Below the pieces are notes generated by a model that saw only the letters and a program-made list of their open reading frames with translations, made no database searches and was not told the DNA's origin. Source: an uncultured Eubacteriaceae bacterium (GTDB lineage: Bacteria > Bacillota > Clostridia > Eubacteriales > Eubacteriaceae). From it: DNA of 7,859 bases. Position 1 is the stretch's first letter. Every line of letters starts with the position of its first letter. Shown here one piece after another: positions 1 through 6,007 of this stretch. The stretch is from NCBI GenBank assembly GCA_947630385.1, contig CANRHG010000084.1, positions 1 through 7,859 of the forward strand. The letters run 5' to 3'. A program made the translations under genes and the position numbers.

Positions 1-748
1 CCCCGTGGTAACTCGGGTTCGGTTCGACCAGGTGCGGGAATTTTCCGGACTTCTTCCAGTCGAAATTGCCGCTGTCCACGATGACGCCGCCGATGGCCGT
101 CCCGTGGCCGCCGATAAACTTCGTCGCCGAATGTACGACGATGTCCGCGCCGTGCTCGATCGGCCGGAACAGATAAGGGGTCGCAAAGGTATTGTCGACG
201 ACAAGCGGGATCCCCCTGCTGTGGGCGATGTCCGCGATCGTATCGATGTCCACGACGTTGCTCTTGGGATTTCCCAGCGTTTCAACGAGGATCGCTTTGG
301 TGTTTTCCTGGATCGCGTCTTCGTAGCCCTGAATGTCGTCGGGTTCGACAAAGGTCGTCTCGATCCCAAAATCTTTAAGGGTGTGTTCCAATAGGTTAAA
401 GGTCCCACCGTAGAGCGTTTTTTCGGCCACGATGTGATCGCCCGCGTGGGCTAGATTTAGTAACGCGTAGGTGATGGCCGCAGCTCCCGAAGCCGTTGCA
501 AGGGCGGCTACGCCGCCTTCTAAGGCAGCGATCCTTTTTTCAAAAATATCCTGCGTCGGGTTGGTCAGGCGACCGTAGATGTTACCTTCGTCCGTTAGAC
601 CAAAACGGGCAGCGGCGTGGTCGGCGTCGTGGAAAACGTACGACGTCGTCGCATAAATCGGTACGGCTCTTGAGTCCGTGACCGCGTCCGGCTCTTCCTG
701 TCCGACGTGGACTTGTTTGGTTTCAAATTTATAATCTTCTTTCGACAT
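1..748 (-). CDS. metY: O-acetylhomoserine sulfhydrylase family PLP enzyme (MetY-like), C-terminus cut off by window edge
   Basis: The reverse strand reads 249 codons from an ATG at 748 and runs off the left edge without a stop. The start is supported by GAGGAGA a few bases upstream. Seen: the Cys/Met-metabolism PLP-enzyme pattern, with the N-terminal Tyr-Gly-Arg-Leu-Thr-Asn-Pro-Thr block (residues 58-65), the cofactor-stacking region Ser87-Gly88, Asp185 in VVDNTFATPY (183-192), and the Schiff-base lysine Lys210 in HSATKFIGGHG. Family members are about 420-430 residues, so roughly 60% is visible. Known for the family: it uses O-acetylhomoserine and sulfide (or methanethiol) to make homocysteine (or methionine) in the cytoplasm. 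The N-terminus (KFETKQVHVGQ) and the IGGVIVDSGNFDW stretch fit the OAH sulfhydrylase branch better than cystathionine gamma-synthase or gamma-lyase, but substrate choice is inferred. It diverges from cysK and probably shares its operator. Confidence 0.9.
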   Translation of the reverse strand, partial: MSKEDYKFETKQVHVGQEEPDAVTDSRAVPIYATTSYVFHDADHAAARFGLTDEGNIYGRLTNPTQDIFEKRIAALEGGVAALATASGAAAITYALLNLAHAGDHIVAEKTLYGGTFNLLEHTLKDFGIETTFVEPDDIQGYEDAIQENTKAILVETLGNPKSNVVDIDTIADIAHSRGIPLVVDNTFATPYLFRPIEHGADIVVHSATKFIGGHGTAIGGVIVDSGNFDWKKSGKFPHLVEPNPSYHG

Positions 749-776
749 TTTCTCCTCACATCTTGATGAAATTATT

Positions 777-805
777 TTGAATTTATTATAACATATATAT
801 AACAT
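777..805 (+). promoter_or_regulatory. Candidate promoter of cysK-cymR
   Basis: TTGAAT at 777-782 and TAACAT at 800-805 are separated by 17 bp. Each matches four of six consensus bases. The expected start of transcription, around 812, would fall inside the palindrome at 808-823, which suits repression by a bound regulator. This is a prediction from spacing and consensus only. Confidence 0.45.
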
Positions 806-811
806 AGTAAA
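785..811 (-). promoter_or_regulatory. Candidate promoter of the MetY-like gene
   Basis: On the reverse strand a perfect TATAAT lies at 790-785, about 36 bp before the ATG. The best -35 match is weak: TTTACT at 811-806 with a 15-bp spacer. The alternative TGTTTA at 813-808 has 17 bp spacing but only two of six matches. The -35 area overlaps the palindrome at 808-823. The -10 call is good and the -35 call is tentative. Confidence 0.5.
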
Positions 812-823
812 CATATATGTTTA
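808..823. promoter_or_regulatory. Perfect 16-bp palindrome, candidate operator shared by metY and cysK
   Basis: TAAACATATATGTTTA is an exact palindrome in the 95-bp gap between two divergent sulfur genes. A copy of its left half-site core, AACATATAT, recurs exactly 20 bp upstream at 790-798, about two helical turns away. It covers the predicted cysK start site and the -35 area of the metY direction. The CymR-like regulator encoded just downstream is the obvious candidate binder, but that assignment is inferred; I have not matched it to a published consensus. Confidence 0.55.
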
Positions 824-843
824 ATAAACTCTAGGAGGATATA

Positions 844-1767
844 GTGATTTACGACAACGTCACCGAACTCATCGGAAAGACCCCGCTTCTACGCTTAAAC
901 AAGATCGAACAAAACAACGGTTTGGACGCGGCCATCATCGCCAAACTCGAAGCCTTCAACCCCGCCGGGAGCGTAAAAGACCGCATCGCGAAGAAAATGC
1001 TCGACGAAGCCGAAGCCCAGGGCTTAGTAAATGAGGATACGGTCATCATCGAGCCGACCAGTGGAAATACCGGAATCGGGCTTGCCAGCGTCGGAACGGC
1101 CAGGGGCTACAGGACGATCCTCGTCATGCCCGACACGATGAGTGTTGAGCGAAGAAACCTACTTAAAGCTTATGGGGCCGAGCTCGTCTTAACGCCCGGT
1201 AAAGACGGCATGAAAGGCGCCATCAAAAAGGCCGACGAACTGGCCGAGGAAATTCCAAACAGCTTTATTCCGGGCCAATTCGTCAACTCCGCCAATCCCC
1301 AGATCCACTATGAGACGACGGGACCGGAGATCTGGGAAGACACCGACGGAAACGTCGATATTTTTGTTTCCGGTATCGGGACCGGAGGCACGATCACGGG
1401 TACGGGAAAATATTTAAAGGAAAAAAATCCGGACGTTAAGATCATAGCGGTCGAGCCCGAAGCCTCACCGGTACTTAGTGAGGGAAAGGCCGGCCCCCAT
1501 AAGATCCAGGGAATCGGCGCGGGATTTGTCCCGGAGGTACTCGATACGGACATTTTTGATGAGATCATCACGGTCTCGAACGAAGACGCTTTTAAGACGG
1601 GTAAAGAGATCGCACAGACCGAAGGTTTTTTGGCCGGGATCTCTTCCGGAGCCGCGCTGGCCGCAGCAAAAGAGCTGGCAGGGCGTGAAGAAAACAAGGG
1701 TAAAAACATCGTCGTCCTGCTTCCGGATACCGGAGAGCGCTATCTGTCAACGCCGATGTACGACTAA
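844..1767 (+). CDS. cysK: Cysteine synthase A (O-acetylserine sulfhydrylase)
   Basis: It makes L-cysteine from O-acetyl-L-serine and sulfide using PLP, in the cytoplasm. The 307-residue length is normal for CysK. The start is GTG at 844, five bases after a full AGGAGG (833-838), and gives the classic N-terminus MIYDNVTELIGKTPLLRL. Seen: Schiff-base lysine Lys45 in NPAGSVKDR; the substrate-binding loop TSGNTG (72-77); the PLP phosphate-binding loop GTGGT (179-183); the GIGAGFVP segment; and the late SSGAA motif whose serine contacts the pyridine nitrogen. There is no C-terminal CBS domain, so cystathionine beta-synthase is unlikely. The regulator gene follows after 9 bp, which suggests an operon. 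In Bacillus subtilis CysK also acts as partner of the repressor CymR (known), and the gene order here points to the same arrangement (inferred). No serine acetyltransferase gene is visible to supply the substrate. Confidence 0.97.
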   Translation: MIYDNVTELIGKTPLLRLNKIEQNNGLDAAIIAKLEAFNPAGSVKDRIAKKMLDEAEAQGLVNEDTVIIEPTSGNTGIGLASVGTARGYRTILVMPDTMSVERRNLLKAYGAELVLTPGKDGMKGAIKKADELAEEIPNSFIPGQFVNSANPQIHYETTGPEIWEDTDGNVDIFVSGIGTGGTITGTGKYLKEKNPDVKIIAVEPEASPVLSEGKAGPHKIQGIGAGFVPEVLDTDIFDEIITVSNEDAFKTGKEIAQTEGFLAGISSGAALAAAKELAGREENKGKNIVVLLPDTGERYLSTPMYD

Positions 1768-1776
1768 GGTAAGTTT

Positions 1777-2205
1777 TTGCGGATTTCATCCAAAGGAAGG
1801 TACGGCCTTGCGGTTTTGCTTGAAATGGTAGGAGGCCGTGACGAACCCGTCTCGGTCGCTACCATCGCCGAGCGTCTGGGGCTGTCGAAAGTCTATCTCG
1901 AGCAGATCTTTTCGGCCCTTCGAAAAAACGGGCTCCTTATCTCTCTTAAAGGCAACCAGGGCGGTTATTTACTCGCCAAAGAGCCTAAAGAGGTCACCGT
2001 TTACGAGATCCTGTCCGCTCTGGACAGCGGCCTATTTGAGAAAACGGACACCGATTTTCTCGAAAGCCGGTTGGATCTTAAGGGCGCGCTTGAAGAAAAC
2101 GTTTTCAGCGTACTTGATAAAAAAATCCGGGAAACGCTCAGCTCGGTGAGTCTAGCCGACTTAAACGAGCAGGTCGCGCCCCCGGATATAATGTACTACA
2201 TTTAA
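1777..2205 (+). CDS. cymR: Rrf2-family transcriptional regulator, CymR-like
   Basis: This is a 142-residue winged-helix regulator starting at TTG (1777). The TTG gives the standard Rrf2 opening MRISSKGRYGLAVLLEM. The Shine-Dalgarno is weak (AAGGT overlapping the cysK stop), which suggests translation coupled to cysK. Seen: helix-turn-helix around residues 25-47 (VSVATIAERLGLSKVYLEQI), wing with GNQGGYLLAK (59-68), and a long C-terminal dimerisation helix around 103-124. There is no cysteine anywhere, so it cannot carry the three-Cys iron-sulfur cluster of IscR and it is not a NsrR-type sensor. With cysK beside it, a CymR role (repressing cysteine and methionine uptake and synthesis genes) is the best reading. 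The protein ends ...DIMYYI. A C-terminal isoleucine is the known anchor by which serine acetyltransferase and CdiA toxins enter the CysK active site, so this tail may mediate CysK binding (inferred). Confidence 0.85.
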   Translation: MRISSKGRYGLAVLLEMVGGRDEPVSVATIAERLGLSKVYLEQIFSALRKNGLLISLKGNQGGYLLAKEPKEVTVYEILSALDSGLFEKTDTDFLESRLDLKGALEENVFSVLDKKIRETLSSVSLADLNEQVAPPDIMYYI

Positions 2206-2206
2206 T

Positions 2207-2243
2207 AAAAATGACCATCTGGAAAACCCAGATGGTCATTTTT
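2207..2243. terminator. Bidirectional intrinsic terminator between cysK-cymR and lon
   Basis: Two perfectly complementary 16-base arms (2207-2222 and 2228-2243) enclose a 5-base loop. The outer five pairs are A/T, so transcripts in both directions end with a U-run after a stable ATGACCATCTGG stem. It begins 1 bp after the cymR stop and ends 2 bp before the lon stop, and so serves both convergent operons. Confidence 0.95.
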
Positions 2244-2245
2244 GG

Positions 2246-4636
2246 TTATAGAATCATTGATGGCATCTCAACTCTTTGATGAGGTTGAGTGTTCAAGAAA
2301 AGGTCGAATTTCTTTTCAACTTTCGGAACCTGGACGCCAAGCGCAGCTTCAAAGACGTCGTCGATGGTTTCCATTAGTTTGAATTCCAGTTCGTTGCGGA
2401 CTTCTTCCGGAATGTCTTCGATGTCGATTTCGTTGTCTTTCGGAAGCAGGATGGTTTTAATACCACTGCGGTGAGCCGCAATGACTTTTTCCTTGATCCC
2501 GCCGACCGGAAGAACTTTCCCGCTCAGTGAGATTTCACCGGTCATGGCCAGTTTGCTGTCGACCGGGATACCAAGGATCAGCGAAGCGATGGCCGTGGTA
2601 AGCGTTACACCGGCACTCGGTCCGTCTTTGGGGGTCGCGCCAGCCGGGACGTGAATGTGAAGGTCGTGCTTAGCAAAGTCAAAGCCGGTCTGTTCTTTTT
2701 CAAGTCTTGAACGGATCAGGCTCATCGCGATGTTGGCACTTTCGGTCATAACGTCTCCGAGCTGACCGGTCGTCATGGTCTTACCGGAACCCGGCATGAA
2801 GGAAGCTTCTGTAAATAGGATTTCACCTCCAACGGCCGTCCAGGCCATACCCGTGACAACACCCGGAAGGTTGGACTCTGCCACTTGTTCGTGGCGGCGG
2901 GTCTTCTTACCGAGGAAGTCCGTGATGTTTTCTTCGGTGACTTCAACGTTTTCCATTTCGCCCGTGACGATCTTTTGCGCAGCTACGCGGGAGATCTTCG
3001 AGAGCTGTTTGGTCAGTCCACGTACGCCGCTTTCTGCGGTGTAGTCGTCGATGACCTTGCGGATCGCGTCGTCCGTGATCGTGAGTTGTTCGTCGGAGAT
3101 CCCGTTTTCATCTTTGGTCTTTTTGACCAGATGTTCTTTGGCGATGTGGAATTTTTCCGTATTGGTATAACTTGAAAGCTCGATGACTTCGGTACGGTCG
3201 AGCAGCGGTGCCGGGATCGTACTTAGGTCGTTGGCCGTCGCGATGAAGAAGACTTCCGAAAGGTCGTACGGAACGTCCAGATAGTGATCCTGGAAAGTAC
3301 CGTTTTGTTCGGGGTCGAGTACTTCAAGCAGTGCAGCCGAGGGGTCACCCTGGTAGCTGCGGCCGAGCTTATCGATTTCGTCTAAAATAAAGACGGGGTT
3401 TTTGGATCCGGCCGTGTTGATGCCTTTGATGATACGTCCGGCCATCGCGCCGACGTAGGTTCTTCTGTGGCCACGGATTTCGGATTCGTCGTCAACACCA
3501 CCGAGGCTGACGCGAACGTAATCGCGTTCCAGAGCTTTGGCGATGCTACGGCCAAGACTGGTTTTACCGGTTCCCGGAGGGCCTACGAGCAGTAAGATCG
3601 AGCCTTGTTTGTCGTCTTTTAGCTTCATGACGGCAAGGTGTTCGATGATACGCTTTTTAACGTCTTCGATGCCGTAGTGGTCGGAATCGAGGATCTCTCT
3701 GGCCTTTTTAATGTCGATGTCGGTCGGTTTCGACGTCCAGGGCATTTCCAAGAGGTATTCGATGTAGTTTTGGATCGTTGCCGTTTCCGAACTCATCGCG
3801 CCTTGGTTGTTGAGCTTTTTGAGTTCTTTAAAGGCGACTTCTTTAACTTCTTCGGGCATATCGCTTTCTCTGATGCGCTGGTCGAGGGTCTTTTCTTCCC
3901 CTTCCCCGCCTTCGAGATTGTCGAGTTCGCTCTGCATGTTGCCGATCTGTTCGCGAAGGATCATCTTGCGGTATTCCTTCGAGCGGCGTTCGTTGTATTT
4001 ACGCTGCGCTTCGATTCTCATGTGGACCGAATTGATCTGGTCGTTGAGATCATCGACGAAAGACAGGGCGCGTTCTTTTAGCGAGTCGATCGAAAGGAGC
4101 TGTTGTTTGAGTTCAACCGACAGCTGCATGATCGGTACGGCAACGCCCATGAGTTCTTCGAGCGTGCTTAAGCTGTTGGCGATGTGGACAAAGCCGTCGG
4201 CTCCGTGGAAGTTTTCGAGCTTACGGATGGTCGACTTGATCTCGCTGACGAGCTCTTTCTTTTCGCTTTCGCTCAGGTCGTCGACGGTTTCACGCACGGT
4301 GTAGTCCCCGACGATCCCGTCGATGGTGTTTTCGATCGACTGTACTTCAACGCGGTCGGTCGTTTCGATTTCGACGAGGTAGGTGTCTTCTTTGGTCAGT
4401 TTTAGATCCAAGAACTGGACCAGAACACCCGTTTTGTAGAAGTCTTCTTCTTTTAACAGATCGAAAGCGTCGTACTTTTTGACCGTCAGCGCGATCGCCA
4501 TCGGCTGGTTGTGCATGAGCTGCTTTCTGATGTTTTCTCCAATAACTTTATTTACATAAATATGACTCTTGATCCCCGGAAAAATAACGGTTTCTGTGAT
4601 GGGGATAATCGGTAGCATTTTTTTATCTTGGCTCAT
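2246..4636 (-). CDS. lon: ATP-dependent protease Lon (LonA)
   Basis: Lon unfolds and degrades misfolded and specific regulatory proteins in the cytoplasm. The 796 residues cover all expected parts: the N-terminal substrate-binding domain (about 7-185, starting LPIIPITETVIFPG); a coiled-coil-rich linker (about 190-300) with EQIGNMQSELDN; the AAA+ module with Walker A GPPGTGKT (352-359), Walker B FILDE (416-420), sensor-1 Asn469 and arginine-finger candidate Arg481; and the C-terminal protease with catalytic Ser674 in PKDGPSAG and Lys717 in GGIKEK, spaced 43 residues apart as in E. coli Lon. About 25 residues follow the usual family end, closing with EMPSMIL. The ATG has AGGAGG four bases upstream, inside the preceding regulator gene, and directly abuts that gene's TAA. 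This implies co-transcription and coupled translation with the MarR-type regulator. Confidence 0.98.
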   Translation of the reverse strand: MSQDKKMLPIIPITETVIFPGIKSHIYVNKVIGENIRKQLMHNQPMAIALTVKKYDAFDLLKEEDFYKTGVLVQFLDLKLTKEDTYLVEIETTDRVEVQSIENTIDGIVGDYTVRETVDDLSESEKKELVSEIKSTIRKLENFHGADGFVHIANSLSTLEELMGVAVPIMQLSVELKQQLLSIDSLKERALSFVDDLNDQINSVHMRIEAQRKYNERRSKEYRKMILREQIGNMQSELDNLEGGEGEEKTLDQRIRESDMPEEVKEVAFKELKKLNNQGAMSSETATIQNYIEYLLEMPWTSKPTDIDIKKAREILDSDHYGIEDVKKRIIEHLAVMKLKDDKQGSILLLVGPPGTGKTSLGRSIAKALERDYVRVSLGGVDDESEIRGHRRTYVGAMAGRIIKGINTAGSKNPVFILDEIDKLGRSYQGDPSAALLEVLDPEQNGTFQDHYLDVPYDLSEVFFIATANDLSTIPAPLLDRTEVIELSSYTNTEKFHIAKEHLVKKTKDENGISDEQLTITDDAIRKVIDDYTAESGVRGLTKQLSKISRVAAQKIVTGEMENVEVTEENITDFLGKKTRRHEQVAESNLPGVVTGMAWTAVGGEILFTEASFMPGSGKTMTTGQLGDVMTESANIAMSLIRSRLEKEQTGFDFAKHDLHIHVPAGATPKDGPSAGVTLTTAIASLILGIPVDSKLAMTGEISLSGKVLPVGGIKEKVIAAHRSGIKTILLPKDNEIDIEDIPEEVRNELEFKLMETIDDVFEAALGVQVPKVEKKFDLFLNTQPHQRVEMPSMIL

Positions 4637-5068
4637 TTATCCTCCTATTTTTAACAATTTTTCCATCAGTTGGATTAATTGGTTGATTTCATTGTCGTCT
4701 AAGTTGGTTTCCATCAACTGTACGATCTTGTACCGGGCGTTTTGCTCGTAGCGGGCGATCTTTCGCCCTTTTTCGGTGATCTTGATGTACCAGACGCGTT
4801 TATCGCTTTTAGAGCACTCTTTTTCAATATACCCATCTTTGATAAAACGGTTTAATAGCTGCGTTACCGTCGGTCTGGATACACAGGTCAACTTGGCAAA
4901 CTGCCCGGACGTGAGCGGCTCGTTGTCGTCGATCAGACGCAGGTAACGGCACTGACAGTCGGTCAGCTTGTTGCGCTCACAGTTTTTGGCTTCGTAATCC
5001 AAGCTTTTTTCATCGAGCTCGATTAACTTTTGATAAATATTGTATAGTTCATTCTCCCTTTCATTCAT
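4637..5068 (-). CDS. MarR-family transcriptional regulator, cysteine-rich
   Basis: This is a 143-residue winged-helix protein of usual MarR size. Seen: a helical N-terminus, the LTDCQCRYLRLIDDNEPLT helix (35-53), the helix-turn-helix with recognition helix around SRPTVTQLLNRFIKDGYI (64-81), the wing SKSDKRVWYIKITEKG (86-101) with the DKR signature, and a C-terminal dimerisation helix ending at the lon start. Five cysteines stand out: Cys30, Cys38, Cys40, Cys62 and Cys85, which could sense oxidation, electrophiles or metal (inferred). The ligand is unknown. No in-frame alternative start exists upstream, because TAA precedes with no ATG, GTG or TTG between. The ATG has no clear Shine-Dalgarno. 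It is the first gene of an operon with lon, has a near-ideal promoter and has a palindrome at the transcription start, so it probably represses itself and lon. Confidence 0.92.
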   Translation of the reverse strand: MNERENELYNIYQKLIELDEKSLDYEAKNCERNKLTDCQCRYLRLIDDNEPLTSGQFAKLTCVSRPTVTQLLNRFIKDGYIEKECSKSDKRVWYIKITEKGRKIARYEQNARYKIVQLMETNLDDNEINQLIQLMEKLLKIGG

Positions 5069-5082
5069 CGATAACTCGCATA

Positions 5083-5113
5083 AAAGTTAGTTAGGCTTTA
5101 CCTAATTAATTTT
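5083..5113. promoter_or_regulatory. Imperfect palindrome over the marR-lon transcription start, candidate operator
   Basis: It is centred at 5098. Thirteen-base arms (5083-5095 and 5101-5113) pair at 11 positions around a 5-base centre; the core is TTAGG-N5-CCTAA. It lies directly downstream of the -10 box and over the expected start near 5107. A site of this size, symmetry and place is typical for MarR-type autorepression. The bound protein is inferred, not shown. Confidence 0.6.
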
Positions 5114-5142
5114 ATTATAAAACTCCTCTTGTGACCTGTCAA
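5114..5142 (-). promoter_or_regulatory. Consensus sigma-A promoter of the marR-lon operon
   Basis: On the reverse strand TTGACA (5142-5137) and TATAAT (5119-5114) are both perfect, with the optimal 17-bp spacer. This predicts a start near 5107 and a leader of about 40 bases. Such a strong promoter followed by a palindrome fits a gene held down by a repressor. I see no heat-shock CIRCE element. Confidence 0.93.
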
Positions 5143-5236
5143 GCGAAAAAATGTTGCGGAATTTATATAAGAAGCTACGCACGTTTTGCGCTGTAGTTCT
5201 ATGGCCAAATGGGTATAAACCAGAAAGGAGATAAAA

Positions 5237-6007
5237 ATGGAAACAAAAAAACAAACACCGTTGGCGAATGTAAACGGAAAAGAAATTTACGCCAGTGATA
5301 TCGATAACGTGATCGCCCAACTTCCGCCGGAACAGCAGATGCAGTTCACGACCAGGGAAGCCAGACGGGCCCTGCTCGACGAGCTCATCGCCCAGGATCT
5401 TCTTTATTTTGAAGCCCTCGACGAAGGTCTCGAAGAAAGCGAACAATTCCAGGAAATTTTACAGGACGCAAAACAAAAACTGCTCGCGACGACGGCTCTG
5501 GCCAACTTCATGCAGGCCGTCACGATCGAAGACGACGCGGCCAAAGAGTACTACGAAGCCCATCCGGAAGAATTCATCGCTCCGGAAAGCATGCGCGCCA
5601 GCCATATTTTAGTTCCCGATAAGCTTCAGGCCGAAGCCATCTTGAGGGATATCAAAAACGGTGACAAGGACTTTGAAGCGGCCGCAAGAGAGCTTTCGGT
5701 TTGTCCTTCCGCCCCAAGAGGGGGCGACCTCGGCTACTTCGGCCAGGGCCAGATGGTCCCGGAATTCGATCAGGCCGTACAGGAACTGGAAGTCGGCGAA
5801 ATGACGGAAGAACCCGTACAAACGCAGTTCGGCTATCACATCATCAAAAAGACGGATCATAAGAAAGACGAGACCATTCCGTTTGATCTCATCAAAGACC
5901 AGTTAGGAACTTATCTGTTGGCCCTCGAACAGGACAAGAAGTTTAAGGAACACGTCGATTCCCTAAAAGATAAGTACCCGGTAGAATTAAACCTTGGACT
6001 TATTTAA
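5237..6007 (+). CDS. Cytoplasmic parvulin-type peptidyl-prolyl cis-trans isomerase (PpiC/SurA-like)
   Basis: This 256-residue protein probably assists folding by isomerising Xaa-Pro bonds. Seen: a SurA-type N-terminal helical region (about 8-100) starting LANVNGKEIYASDIDNVI, then the parvulin domain (about 118-206) with the active-site histidines His123 (ASHIL) and His201 (FGYHII), Cys156 in SVCPSAPRGGDLGYFG, the GQMVPEFDQAV block, and a C-terminal helix (216-247) that would pack with the N-terminal helices. The N-terminus is polar, with no signal peptide or lipobox, so unlike PrsA it should stay in the cytoplasm. The ATG follows AAAGGAG with 6 bases between. It diverges from marR-lon, which suggests a protein quality-control neighbourhood (inferred). 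The weak TATAAA at 5214-5219 is too near the ribosome binding site to be a convincing promoter. Its last 21 bases overlap the convergent VanZ-family gene. Confidence 0.93.
   Translation: METKKQTPLANVNGKEIYASDIDNVIAQLPPEQQMQFTTREARRALLDELIAQDLLYFEALDEGLEESEQFQEILQDAKQKLLATTALANFMQAVTIEDDAAKEYYEAHPEEFIAPESMRASHILVPDKLQAEAILRDIKNGDKDFEAAARELSVCPSAPRGGDLGYFGQGQMVPEFDQAVQELEVGEMTEEPVQTQFGYHIIKKTDHKKDETIPFDLIKDQLGTYLLALEQDKKFKEHVDSLKDKYPVELNLGLI

Noticed and set aside
5..681. Forward-strand open frames at 5-394 and 496-681
   Set aside because: They are antisense to a well-conserved MetY-like coding sequence and show no recognisable protein features.
749..843. SAM riboswitch, T-box or other leader RNA upstream of cysK or metY
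   Set aside because: The predicted leaders are only about 30-40 bases, without the conserved helices or T-box sequence. DNA-level control by a repressor explains the palindrome better.
1777..2205. IscR or NsrR iron-sulfur regulator
   Set aside because: The protein contains no cysteine, so it cannot bind such a cluster, and no isc or nitric-oxide genes adjoin.
3638..4304. Long open frames on the forward strand opposite lon
   Set aside because: They lie fully inside a clear lon gene, lack ribosome binding sites and have low-complexity shadow composition.
5185..5219. Isomerase promoter using TTGCGC and TATAAA
   Set aside because: The spacer would be 22 bp and the start would fall in the ribosome binding site. 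I leave the isomerase promoter unassigned.
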